A stretch of 64,000 nt of DNA from Lacinutrix sp. Hel_I_90 (GTDB taxonomy: Bacteria > Bacteroidota > Bacteroidia > Flavobacteriales > Flavobacteriaceae). The notes beneath the pieces were generated by a model. It was not told the origin of the DNA. It searched no databases and was given only the letters and a program-made list of their open reading frames with translations. How positions within the stretch are numbered: position 1 is the first letter of the stretch; every line of letters begins with the position of its first letter. Of the stretch, positions 25,291 through 33,930 are shown in pieces. Position numbers and translations under genes: made by a program. Location: NCBI RefSeq assembly GCF_000934685.1, contig NZ_JYNQ01000001.1:1166501-1230500 (forward strand), given 5' to 3'.

Positions 25291-26112
25291 TTAAATTTTT
25301 ACCCAGGTTTCAGGTACGACATCTGTGTAGTCATATTTATTACCATTAAACCATTGCTCTGGAGCAATCACTATTTTACTTGGATTTGTATTCAACCAAG
25401 CCGCCCACCAACTAAAACTGCTATTGGCAATAATATTATGCTTACAATTAGACATCAAAACCAGATCCTCGAAAGCCGTTTGGGCGTCATTAAAATCTAC
25501 ATAAACAGTTTTAAAATTTGATTTAAAATTTAATTTCACCCATGGCATATCATCAGAAAACAAATAGTAGGTTGGATTATCTATTTTACTTTCAATTGTT
25601 TTCATAGCCTTTTTATAATACTCTTCTTTGAATGTGTTGTGGACGTCATGCTTTAAAAAATCACCTCTTCTTATATGAATGGATACAGCATTGGTTTTAT
25701 GAACCTTCTGAAGTAATGCTTTCGTTTCTGGTTTTAAAGGACTTGTTATGCTAAAGTCTTTTATAATTTCTTCTCTATATTTTAAAAAATACTGTTCGCT
25801 CTGAAAATAGCCATTTAAAAGAATGGTTTTTGCATTACTATCGAATAGGAATGAATTATAGCGGAAAGACTCTTCATTATAATACGTTTTTGGTTTTAAT
25901 TTATTTTGAATTTTTTTTAGCCATTTGGGAGGTTGCTGATACTTCTTTGCTGTGATGTTAAAATGATCTAAGCTGTAATCATGTAGATCATAATTTTCAA
26001 ACGCACTAACATCCAGCTTAAGCGTTGTATTTTTATGCAGAGCTATAGCCTTAGCCGTTGCGTACTGAAACATTTGATTCCCTAATCCGCCAATTAACTT
26101 TATAACAATCAC
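25291..26112 (-). CDS. GT11-type alpha-1,2-fucosyltransferase-like enzyme
   Basis: This 273-residue protein shows all three GT11 signatures: KLIGGLGNQMFQYATAKA at 5-22, SIHIRRGDFLKHD near 144-156 and ANSSFSWWAAWLN near 230-242. GT11 enzymes move L-fucose from GDP-fucose onto a galactose O-2. Relatives in colitose-containing O-antigens may use GDP-colitose, which is 3-deoxy-L-galactose-like fucose, and the colD/gmd genes nearby make that donor plausible here. The donor cannot be fixed from sequence. The start overlaps the FkbM methyltransferase stop by 1 nt. Confidence 0.94.
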   Translation of the reverse strand: MIVIKLIGGLGNQMFQYATAKAIALHKNTTLKLDVSAFENYDLHDYSLDHFNITAKKYQQPPKWLKKIQNKLKPKTYYNEESFRYNSFLFDSNAKTILLNGYFQSEQYFLKYREEIIKDFSITSPLKPETKALLQKVHKTNAVSIHIRRGDFLKHDVHNTFKEEYYKKAMKTIESKIDNPTYYLFSDDMPWVKLNFKSNFKTVYVDFNDAQTAFEDLVLMSNCKHNIIANSSFSWWAAWLNTNPSKIVIAPEQWFNGNKYDYTDVVPETWVKI

Positions 26113-26798
26113 TACTTATCTTTTAAGGTCCAATTTTCCCAAACAAACTCATATTGATACGTGAGCTTGTGTGTTTTGGCTAATTCGTTTTGAATACTTT
26201 TCATTCTTATTTTAGCATCTGGTATTATAAAGTCATGGAACTGCACTTGTATATCTTTAAATAAACCTAACATATTATGTGCTATCAACGCTTCCATGAC
26301 CTCGTATTCGCCACCTTCAATGTTAATTTTCATCAAATCGATATGCTCTATTTTGTTATCATTAATAAATTGTACAATAGATTTTAATTGAATGGTTTCT
26401 GAATTTTTAGCTTTTATAAAAACAGAAGACGCATCATCTGTCATGCTTATATTAAGTGTTTGGTCTGAACCAGCCAGACCGTAGTTATAGGCTTTAATTT
26501 TAGTATTAGATTTGAATTTTTGCTCAATACTATCATAAAACCTTTTGACTGGTTCAAAAATGTAAATACCAGATCCATATTTGTTGTAAATCGAACTTGC
26601 AAACTCTCCTATATAACCACCCAAATCAAATACTACGGAATTTTCATTTAAAGGATAATCTAAACGTAATGTTTGGTCGCCTTTTACCGAAAACCAAGGT
26701 TTGCAACGTTCTTGCTGCAACTTATTTTGTCTCCTTTGCTGCTCTAAACGTTTTTTAAATAGCGTATTCTTTAGTAATTTAATTAGTTTTTTTAACAT
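26112..26798 (-). CDS. FkbM family methyltransferase
   Basis: This 228-residue protein has a basic N-terminus and then a Rossmann SAM-binding fold: VVFDLGGYIGEFASSIY near 54-70, YIFEPVKRFYDSIEQ, and the FkbM hallmark DLMKINIEGGEYEVMEAL near 155-172. FkbM proteins O-methylate sugars. In ABC-exported O-antigens a terminal methyl group can act as a chain-stop, so this enzyme could be a cap-former, but it could equally modify an internal sugar. It overlaps the GT10 gene by 20 nt at its start and the GT11 gene by 1 nt at its end. Confidence 0.9.
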   Translation of the reverse strand: MLKKLIKLLKNTLFKKRLEQQRRQNKLQQERCKPWFSVKGDQTLRLDYPLNENSVVFDLGGYIGEFASSIYNKYGSGIYIFEPVKRFYDSIEQKFKSNTKIKAYNYGLAGSDQTLNISMTDDASSVFIKAKNSETIQLKSIVQFINDNKIEHIDLMKINIEGGEYEVMEALIAHNMLGLFKDIQVQFHDFIIPDAKIRMKSIQNELAKTHKLTYQYEFVWENWTLKDK

Positions 26799-27744
26799 GT
26801 CTTAAATTTGAAAGATGTCTTTTTATAGAAATGATTTTTTTACTTAGCTTGCTCCTTTTATTTATTTTTAATGTTATCTTTTTCTTTTTTAAATTAGCAT
26901 CCAAGTCATCTAGAATACTGGTAAGCAATGGAAAAAGCTGATCATTATTAAGACTTTTAATTTTTTGATTATTTAATATCTTTAATCTGTTTTCATATTC
27001 GTTATTTTCAATAGCATCCTCAATTACAGTTATAGCTTCTTCTAATTTATTTATATCTATACGAATAAAGGAGTTTTTATCCACTATAGTTTCAAGATTA
27101 GGACAGCCATAATAAAATGGCAAAGTATTGGATAGCATACAATCAAAATATTTTTCGGTTACCCAGTCATCACAATAGTCATTTTCAATGGCAACAGTAT
27201 ATTTATAATCTGCTAAAACATCCCATTTGTCTTCAAAATCATTAATACCTCTTCCAAACAGATCTATTTTATCTCCAAAATGTTTTTTTAAGGCCATCAC
27301 AAAATCATAGCGTTTTTGATGTCCTTCAGTGAAAACCTTATTTGAGGTTACTACCGAAATTAATTTTGTTTTGTTTGGTGGTATTACATCTATTAACTCA
27401 TCATAGCTTCTACCTACAAACCAGGGATTCGCATTATGGGTATATTTTATATTCTTATGTTTAAGCTCTCTTTGTACTGTTAAGATTAAACCAAATTGAT
27501 TTAAAAATGTCTGGGTAAATCTTGGGCTGGTGGCATAACATTCCGCAGGAATGAATATGGTGTTTTCTGGGTTGCATTTTACAGTTTCAGGCTGCAATTT
27601 ATAATCACTGTATATAATCCAAAAATCACATGCTTTTAAATTTTCATCAATAATAAATTTGTAATCTCCCCAAATTTGAGAATACGCTTTAGTTTGCCTG
27701 AAAATTGGCCAGTCGTAATTAAAAGTAAGTTTAACAATTTTCAT
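26779..27744 (-). CDS. GT10-type alpha-1,3/1,4-fucosyltransferase-like enzyme
   Basis: This 321-residue protein has the GT10 donor-binding region in its second half: VVTSNKVFTEGHQKRYDFV, then YKYTVAIENDYCDDWVTEKYF and LPFYYGCPNLETIV. These contain the conserved Glu-Asn, TEK and GC/PN residues that bind GDP-fucose. The N-terminal acceptor domain is shorter and divergent. The C-terminus is strongly basic (KKKKITLKINKRSKLSKK), as in Helicobacter FucTs, and probably holds the enzyme at the membrane. GDP-colitose is a possible alternative donor. It overlaps the FkbM gene by 20 nt and lies 17 nt from the upstream gene. Confidence 0.92.
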   Translation of the reverse strand: MKIVKLTFNYDWPIFRQTKAYSQIWGDYKFIIDENLKACDFWIIYSDYKLQPETVKCNPENTIFIPAECYATSPRFTQTFLNQFGLILTVQRELKHKNIKYTHNANPWFVGRSYDELIDVIPPNKTKLISVVTSNKVFTEGHQKRYDFVMALKKHFGDKIDLFGRGINDFEDKWDVLADYKYTVAIENDYCDDWVTEKYFDCMLSNTLPFYYGCPNLETIVDKNSFIRIDINKLEEAITVIEDAIENNEYENRLKILNNQKIKSLNNDQLFPLLTSILDDLDANLKKKKITLKINKRSKLSKKIISIKRHLSNLRHVKKTN

Positions 27745-27761
27745 AATCTCAAATCTTAGGA

Positions 27762-28796
27762 CTAAAATCCACCTATAAACAACTCAACCTGTTTTTTCGT
27801 TAATCCTTTAAACTGGTATATCTTTCTTTTAAAAAACTCAAAATAGAATAGTTTTTTAAAACACTTTTCTGCTAAAAAATAATTGAGCGAATTTTTCTTT
27901 AATATTTTAAAATTTTCGAAATCCTTGTAACTTTTCTTTTCAATATTCAGGTTTTCAAATATACTTATCATCCATGGCTCTATGGTGTTTCCCATATGAT
28001 AGGCAAAATTATCATAGGTCGCTAATCGATAACCTCCGTGCTTTAATACTGGTTGATCAGTATATAAACGCTCGCTATTACCGCCTAATTTATAAACACT
28101 ATTTTGCTTTGGCATTGATTTAAATATTTCATTTTTGTAAGTTCCTACAAAATGTGCATTCCCAACCACAGATAAGATATTATTTTTCCCTTCCAATGTT
28201 ACTGTAACATCTGTTAGGTGTGGTTTTAATCCCGGCCAACCTACACTTTTTGCGAACTTAATTAACGCTTCCGGGTTTTTAACAGGACTAAAGCGTAATT
28301 TTTTTGAAAATAAATAGCGTAACCATATGTTACTTGTGTAACGTGTTTGTGTGCGATACATTGGTACTGGACTCACCATTCCAGCGTTTGGAATAGCTTC
28401 AAAAACATTTAACACCTCTCTCTCCCAATTATTTAAAAATAAAACATCAGCATCTGTAATGGTGATTAAGCGTTCTTCTGCCGTGCGTAATGCTTTTAAA
28501 ATACTGTTTATTTTACCTATGGCTTCGGTTTCAATGATGAGTTCATCTATTTCTCCTTCCTGGCTTAGTTTAAGTAATTCATTATTAACTGAAGCTATAC
28601 ATCCGTTAGATATTACCGAAATTTTTAAAGGAGAAACCGCTGTTTTTTGAACAGACACTAAACACATTTTAAAAATCTTAAAAGCGTCTTGATAATAATC
28701 CTCTTCATTTGGAATATACAAAGGAATAATAACCCTATGCGAACAGGGTTGCAGGTTTAACTTTTGGTTTCTAACAGTATTTGGACCCTTTCTCAT
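27762..28796 (-). CDS. GT-A glycosyltransferase, GT2-like
   Basis: This 344-residue protein has a GT-A core: HRVIIPLYIPN near 20-30, KISVISNGC near 58-66, and the metal-binding TITDADVLFLNNWE near 112-125. The last is followed by a GMVSPVPMYRTQTRY segment. A NAHFVGTYKNEIF region may contact the acceptor. It lacks the usual MxxxSVIIPxYN start; the first 18 residues are polar. The family cannot be named more exactly than GT2/GT-A. The gene overlaps the upstream GT2 by 4 nt. Confidence 0.82.
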   Translation of the reverse strand: MRKGPNTVRNQKLNLQPCSHRVIIPLYIPNEEDYYQDAFKIFKMCLVSVQKTAVSPLKISVISNGCIASVNNELLKLSQEGEIDELIIETEAIGKINSILKALRTAEERLITITDADVLFLNNWEREVLNVFEAIPNAGMVSPVPMYRTQTRYTSNIWLRYLFSKKLRFSPVKNPEALIKFAKSVGWPGLKPHLTDVTVTLEGKNNILSVVGNAHFVGTYKNEIFKSMPKQNSVYKLGGNSERLYTDQPVLKHGGYRLATYDNFAYHMGNTIEPWMISIFENLNIEKKSYKDFENFKILKKNSLNYFLAEKCFKKLFYFEFFKRKIYQFKGLTKKQVELFIGGF

Positions 28797-29638
28797 GAAT
28801 GAAATAATATAACTCTGTTTAAAAATCCAAGACCTATATTCGAAAAAAATCTAACAACTTTAAGCTTTAATTTAATAATACGTCTGCTTCCCCATTTATC
28901 ATGGAACTGAATTAATCCTTTCATCATCTTTTCGTTTTCCAAAACCCAGGTCCAATTTTCTTTAATTATGTAGTTTGGCAATTTCTTATTTAAGGAAACA
29001 GTTTTTTTTACTTCTTTCTTGTGATTTGAATTCCCACTCTCTAAATGATGGACGATAGCTTTTGTTATTAAAGCGTGTTTTATATTATACTTCTGCAATT
29101 GCATTGCATAATCATTATCAGCATAATAAAACTCAAATCGCTCATCTAACTTTTTAATAGTATTGAATACAGATTTATGGATCACAATACACCATCCTGT
29201 TAGGTGTTTTTGAATTTGATACCCTAAAAGGTAATTATTATTTTCAATTAATTTTTTTGGCAGCTTGTTTGTTTTTGGGTCAAGAGGCGAAGAAGATACT
29301 ATTTTAGGATTATTTACCATTACTTTAATTGACTCTTTTAACCAGTTCACATTAAAAACAACATCGTTATTACTCAATATAAAATAATCTCCATTGGCAT
29401 GCTCAACACCAATATTTAAAAATTTATGAAAATTAAAAGATTCTACAGGCGTGATGATTTCAAAATTTTTAACCGTATAATTATAGTTAGCGTTTACGTT
29501 ACTTTCTATTAATATTATTTCATAATCTACACCTGCTTTTTTTGCACTGTCTATAAAAGTATTAAAACATTCTACGTTCATTTTGAAAATAGAATCCTTA
29601 TCGGTTTTTGATAATACTATTAATGAAAACTTTGTCAT
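28793..29638 (-). CDS. Glycosyltransferase family 2
   Basis: This 281-residue GT-A protein starts MTKFSLIVLSKTDKDSIFKM and has YEIILIESNVNANYNYT, FLNIGVEHANGDYFILSNND (metal-binding SNND) and FYYADNDYAMQLQKYN, where the acidic pair fits the GT2 catalytic base. The Asp-x-Asp is replaced by NND, common in rhamnosyltransferase-like GT2 enzymes. It is in the very AT-rich core of the locus. One base separates its start from the stop of the pyruvyl transferase gene, and it overlaps the next gene by 4 nt. Confidence 0.85.
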   Translation of the reverse strand: MTKFSLIVLSKTDKDSIFKMNVECFNTFIDSAKKAGVDYEIILIESNVNANYNYTVKNFEIITPVESFNFHKFLNIGVEHANGDYFILSNNDVVFNVNWLKESIKVMVNNPKIVSSSPLDPKTNKLPKKLIENNNYLLGYQIQKHLTGWCIVIHKSVFNTIKKLDERFEFYYADNDYAMQLQKYNIKHALITKAIVHHLESGNSNHKKEVKKTVSLNKKLPNYIIKENWTWVLENEKMMKGLIQFHDKWGSRRIIKLKLKVVRFFSNIGLGFLNRVILFHS

Positions 29639-29639
29639 G

Positions 29640-30797
29640 TTAAAACTTACTAAACATTATATCATAATTTTTATAAACCAATGCTTTTTGTTTATCTGTT
29701 TTACTCTTATACAATTCTGTATTCCAATTATTTAAAATATATTCTAATGAATATTCATCTTTAAAACAAAATTCTTCTAACCAAGTATTTATATAGGATT
29801 TTAATTTAGTTACATTTTTATTAAAAAGATAAAATGGCACATTAAAGCTTTGTGCTGTAATTAAACCATGCAAACTAGTCCCTAAGTAACAATTTGATTT
29901 TGATATAGTTATCATTATATCTTCAATATTTTTTGGGTAAACCAATATGGTTTCAGGATATACTTTGTGTATTTTTTTTAATACCTCATAATCATTATGC
30001 CCAGAAGCTAAACCTATTGGACACAAAACTATTTTGCAATTAGAACTTATAGAATACGTTAATAAATTTTGAAAAAAAAGATCAAAGTCGTTAGGCATTT
30101 TACTTTGACCTATTTGAACCATAAAATAACTTTCTGGTAAAGATTCAAAAGCTTTAGAACAATTATTTTTTAAATAATTCAGACTAAAATAGTTTGACAT
30201 GATAAGTGCAGAATCTGGAAACAGCGAAGCTTCAACTTTATTCTCATGCATAGACTTAAGAGACCTATTATCTCTAACACTAACATAATCAGAATCATTT
30301 AAGGCTGATATTAACTGCGCTTTATCTTTAGTTGAAATAGTATTAAAAGTACCTCCAACAGTATTATAAAAAATCTTCAATTGGTTATTCTTAAAAGTAC
30401 TTTTTGTAGGAGTAAATGGGTATACTATTTTTTTTGATGTTATAATTCTGCTAGAAATAGAATAGTTACGTTCTATTCTTTTTAGAGTATAACGCCGCAT
30501 TAAAAAATCAAAAAAACGATTAATATAAGAGTACAATGTTGTAAATCTGGGAAACAAAGCTTCACCACCACCAATAATCAATATAGGATTTTGTTCTTTC
30601 CTAATGCTATTGAATAATGATTTGTAAGACTCTGTTTTTAAAGCATTAAAACTACTAAGATTACTGTTTATTAATCCATAATTTAAAAACTTATGCGCTA
30701 CCTTCTTTTCAACTAAAACTTTTTTAAATAAAATAGGAAACAATAAGTCTCCGTAATTTAATCGGTCTGAAGCTGATAAAAAATAAATTTTTCTCAT
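29640..30797 (-). CDS. Polysaccharide pyruvyl transferase family protein
   Basis: From the ATG at 30797 (2 nt after the wzt stop) the protein has 385 residues and starts MRKIYFLSASDRLNYGDLLF; an ATG at 30809 would add four residues. Family features are NYGDLLFPILF, LIIGGGEALFPRF, SVRDNRSLKSM and, near the C-terminus, YLGTSLHGLITAQSFNVPFY, equivalent to the conserved GxRxHxxI/A segment. These GT-B-like enzymes use PEP to put a pyruvate ketal on a sugar. The C-terminal Arg of the classical motif is replaced here by Ser-Leu, so some other family activity is possible. It is coupled to wzt, which suggests a link to export or chain capping. Confidence 0.82.
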   Translation of the reverse strand: MRKIYFLSASDRLNYGDLLFPILFKKVLVEKKVAHKFLNYGLINSNLSSFNALKTESYKSLFNSIRKEQNPILIIGGGEALFPRFTTLYSYINRFFDFLMRRYTLKRIERNYSISSRIITSKKIVYPFTPTKSTFKNNQLKIFYNTVGGTFNTISTKDKAQLISALNDSDYVSVRDNRSLKSMHENKVEASLFPDSALIMSNYFSLNYLKNNCSKAFESLPESYFMVQIGQSKMPNDFDLFFQNLLTYSISSNCKIVLCPIGLASGHNDYEVLKKIHKVYPETILVYPKNIEDIMITISKSNCYLGTSLHGLITAQSFNVPFYLFNKNVTKLKSYINTWLEEFCFKDEYSLEYILNNWNTELYKSKTDKQKALVYKNYDIMFSKF

Positions 30798-30799
30798 CT

Positions 30800-32065
30800 C
30801 TAATTCCATTCAAAGTCACAAAAAAAACCTTTTTTCCAAGACGGTAGTTTTCCTGTGTTATAAAAATCTCCTTTCTCAACACGAATCCATTTTGACTCAA
30901 CCACATGATCCAAAAGATCTTGTTTGCATCTTATGTATGCATTTATATAGTATTCGCCTTCAGATAAAGGCCACTTTTTTATTTTTAACAATGCCGTGAA
31001 TTGCTCACTGTTACTAGTATATTCTTTATCTAAAACTTCAGTAGAGCAGTGAATCATAGGGCTATCGTTAATATCATATATTCCAAGACCAACAGATAAT
31101 GGTTCTTTAAACTGATTTTTTTCTATTTGTAATGAAATTATAATTTCATCACCAGATAAAGCAATATCAATCTCCTCACCACCTCTGTTATTTATTCTTA
31201 TATCTGAAATAAAAACATTTTCAATTCCTTTTTTGGCATTATTACGATTAAAATTACTGCTTTTTTCTTGATTGGTAGTATAAAAATCTACAGCGCTATT
31301 CTGGTCGCCTTCAAAAACAACTTTACCATGTTCCAATACTAAACATCTAGTACATAGGTTTTTAATCGCAGCCATATTATGACTCACAAATAGTACTGTA
31401 CGACCTTCACCCCGAGAAATATCCTGCATTTTCCCAATCGCTTTTTTTTGAAACTCAGCATCTCCAACGGCCAACACCTCATCAATCACCAAAATTTCTG
31501 GTTCTAGAAAGGCTGCTACTGCAAAGGCCAAACGCACGGTCATACCCGAGCTATAACGCTTTACAGGCGTGTCTATATACCTTTGACACCCCGAAAAATC
31601 TATGATCTCTTCTATTTTAGAAGCAATCTCCTTTTTGGTCATGCCTAAAATGGCACCATTTAAAAACACATTTTCACGGCCTGTCATCTCGCCATGAAAA
31701 CCTGTACCCACTTCTAACAATGACGCTATACGCCCTTTGGTTTTTATTTCTCCTGTAGTGGGACCAGTAACCTTAGACAAAATTTTTAATAAGGTAGACT
31801 TTCCTGCACCGTTTTTACCTATAATCCCCAAAACCTCACCACGTTTCACTTCAAAACTAATATCTTTTAAAGCCCAAACGTATTGGGACTCCCCTTTTGT
31901 ACTGCGATCGTTACTTTCACCTACTTTTAAATAAGGGTCTTCTTTTCCTCGTAATTTACTCCACCATCTATTTAAATCGTGACTAATGGTACCTGTACCT
32001 ACAAGCCCTAAACGGTATTGTTTGGAGACATTTTCTGCCTTAAGTATGATATCTTTGTCTTCCAT
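30800..32065 (-). CDS. wzt: O-polysaccharide ABC exporter ATPase with C-terminal carbohydrate-binding domain (Wzt)
   Basis: This 421-residue protein has an N-terminal ATPase with Walker A GIIGKNGAGKSTLLK, signature YSSGMTVRLAFAVAA, Walker B EILVIDEVLAVGDAEF and the His switch VLFVSHNMAAI. This is the TagH/Wzt type. After about residue 255 a beta-rich domain of about 165 residues follows (VFISDIRINNRGGEEIDIAL, and LKIKKWPLSEGEYYINAYI). In E. coli O8/O9a Wzt this domain recognises the modified non-reducing end before export. It works with the Wzm permease, which starts its own frame just upstream (1 nt gap). A capping enzyme is expected nearby; the pyruvyl transferase and FkbM genes follow. Confidence 0.96.
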   Translation of the reverse strand: MEDKDIILKAENVSKQYRLGLVGTGTISHDLNRWWSKLRGKEDPYLKVGESNDRSTKGESQYVWALKDISFEVKRGEVLGIIGKNGAGKSTLLKILSKVTGPTTGEIKTKGRIASLLEVGTGFHGEMTGRENVFLNGAILGMTKKEIASKIEEIIDFSGCQRYIDTPVKRYSSGMTVRLAFAVAAFLEPEILVIDEVLAVGDAEFQKKAIGKMQDISRGEGRTVLFVSHNMAAIKNLCTRCLVLEHGKVVFEGDQNSAVDFYTTNQEKSSNFNRNNAKKGIENVFISDIRINNRGGEEIDIALSGDEIIISLQIEKNQFKEPLSVGLGIYDINDSPMIHCSTEVLDKEYTSNSEQFTALLKIKKWPLSEGEYYINAYIRCKQDLLDHVVESKWIRVEKGDFYNTGKLPSWKKGFFCDFEWN

Positions 32066-32066
32066 A

Positions 32067-32945
32067 TTATACAGTGTCGATAAACGATTTCTCGGTTTTA
32101 TTAAAGATAATCAATCCTATTAAAAAAAACACAACACTCACCAACCCAGCATACAAAAACTTAAATCCCGAAAAATCACCGATTCCTAAAGTCATATATC
32201 TAAATAATTCGATGATGGTGGTCATGGGGTTGTATTCTACTAACCACGAATATTCCGGCACTTTTTCCTTGAAATAAGATAAAGGGTACATAACTGCGGA
32301 GGCGTACATTAACAACTGCACGCCAAAACCAACTAAAAAGGTTAAATCGCGATATTTTGTAGTCATAGACGAAATTATCATCCCAAAACCTAAACCAAAC
32401 AGTCCCATAAATAAAATAAGTATCGGAAGCAAAACAATGGCCAGTTGCGGCATGGCATTATCTGCTTTTGTAGTAAAAAAAACAAAATAAAGATAGAAAG
32501 AAATAAATACCAGCAACTGAATACCAAACTTTATTAAATTAGAAAACACGACAGATAACGGGGTGATGACTCTGGGAAAATAAACCTTCCCAAAAATACC
32601 TTGATTTGCTTTAAAGGTATCACTGGTACCCGTGAGGCAAGAGCTAAAATAATTCCATGAGGTAATACCAGCCAAATTAAATAAAAAAGAAGGAATACCA
32701 TCTCCTGTAGGGATGGCTGCTAAATTATTAAAGATTAGAGTAAAAATAACAGAGGTAAATAAGGGTTGTATAAAATACCATAGCGGCCCTAAAATCGTTT
32801 GTTTGTATTGCGTTATAATATCACGTTTTACAAACAAAATTAATAAGTCACGGTAGCGCCAAATTTCTTTAAAATTTAAATCTATCATTTTACGCTTAGG
32901 CGAAATGGTATACAACCAATCGTCTTGTACTATTTCTTTATTCAC
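32067..32945 (-). CDS. wzm: O-polysaccharide ABC exporter permease (Wzm)
   Basis: This 292-residue protein has about six membrane helices and an amphipathic N-terminus. It belongs to the ABC-2 polysaccharide exporter permeases: IDLNFKEIWRYRDLLILFVK, then FVKRDIITQYKQTILGPLWY with the classic RDI-YKQ-LG-LW region, and YNPMTTIIELFRYMTLG near the C-terminus. Together with Wzt it moves undecaprenyl-linked glycan across the inner membrane. The start overlaps the WbpP-type epimerase gene by 8 nt. Confidence 0.96.
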   Translation of the reverse strand: MNKEIVQDDWLYTISPKRKMIDLNFKEIWRYRDLLILFVKRDIITQYKQTILGPLWYFIQPLFTSVIFTLIFNNLAAIPTGDGIPSFLFNLAGITSWNYFSSCLTGTSDTFKANQGIFGKVYFPRVITPLSVVFSNLIKFGIQLLVFISFYLYFVFFTTKADNAMPQLAIVLLPILILFMGLFGLGFGMIISSMTTKYRDLTFLVGFGVQLLMYASAVMYPLSYFKEKVPEYSWLVEYNPMTTIIELFRYMTLGIGDFSGFKFLYAGLVSVVFFLIGLIIFNKTEKSFIDTV

Positions 32946-33930
32946 TGTTGTTATTTTTAAAATAGTCCCAGGTTTTTACCAAACCGTCCTTTACCGAAAA
33001 TTTAGGTTGATAGTTTAATAGTTTTTCTGCCTTACTAATATCTGCCAGAGAATCTTTGACATCACCCATTCGATTTGGTCCGTAATGAGCCTGTATATTT
33101 TTCCCCGCAGAAGTATTTAAAATCTCCCAAAGCGCGTTCACACTAATGCGTTCATGACACGCAATATTAAAGACTTGATTTTTTGCTTCCGTCCCTGCAA
33201 AAAAGCTTTTCATATTTGCTTGCACCGCATTATCCACATAGGTGAAATCTCGTGTTTGTAAACCATCACCGTTAATCGTTGCCGGCTGATTGTTTTTTAT
33301 AGCTTCCATAAACAATGGAATCACCGCTGCATAAGCGCCATTGGGACTTTGCTTTGGGCCGAAAATATTAAAATACCGTAAGCCTATGGTATCGGTATTA
33401 TAGGTTTTACCAAAAACGTCTGCATACAACTCATTAACATATTTCGTCACAGCATAGGGCGATAAGGGCTTCCCAATGGTATCTTCAACTTTAGGCAAGG
33501 CTTTACTATCGCCATAAGTAGAACTGGAAGCTGCATACACCATACGTTTTACAGTAGGACTCTCGTTTAAGGCCACCATCATATTTAAAAACCCTGTCAC
33601 ATTTACTGCGTTGGTCGTTATCGGGTCATGTATTGACCGTGGTACAGAGCCCAAGGCTGCCTGATGGCTCACATAGTCTATAGCTAACATCGCTTCCTTG
33701 CAGGTCTCTAAATCCCGAATATCGCCTTCTAATAATTCGAAATTAGGATGCGACAAAAACACTTCAATATTTTTACGATAACCATTTGAAAAATCATCTA
33801 AAACCCTTACTTTCTTCGCCTTGTGCTTTAATAAATAACCCACCAAATTAGAACCAATAAAACCTGCACCTCCTGTTACCAGAAAAGCGTATTTACTTAA
33901 ATCATGGGTATGATGTGTGTGTTCTTTCAT
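32938..33930 (-). CDS. wbpP: UDP-N-acetylhexosamine 4-epimerase, WbpP/TviC type
   Basis: This 330-residue extended SDR protein has LVTGGAGFIGSNLVGYLL at about 17-34, GDIRDLE, HQAALGSVPRSI, the catalytic AASSSTYGDS and SPYAVTKYVNELYA (Ser-Tyr-Lys), and NIFGPKQSPNGAYAAVIPLF. The ALGSVPRSI and FNIFGPxQxPxGAYAAVIP features mark the WbpP/TviC group, which interconverts UDP-GlcNAc/GalNAc or their uronic acids. The next upstream gene is the matching UDP-HexNAc dehydrogenase, so UDP-GalNAcA is the likely product. It begins right after that stop codon. An odd His-rich N-terminus (KEHTHHTHD) precedes the fold. Confidence 0.93.
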   Translation of the reverse strand: MKEHTHHTHDLSKYAFLVTGGAGFIGSNLVGYLLKHKAKKVRVLDDFSNGYRKNIEVFLSHPNFELLEGDIRDLETCKEAMLAIDYVSHQAALGSVPRSIHDPITTNAVNVTGFLNMMVALNESPTVKRMVYAASSSTYGDSKALPKVEDTIGKPLSPYAVTKYVNELYADVFGKTYNTDTIGLRYFNIFGPKQSPNGAYAAVIPLFMEAIKNNQPATINGDGLQTRDFTYVDNAVQANMKSFFAGTEAKNQVFNIACHERISVNALWEILNTSAGKNIQAHYGPNRMGDVKDSLADISKAEKLLNYQPKFSVKDGLVKTWDYFKNNNSE

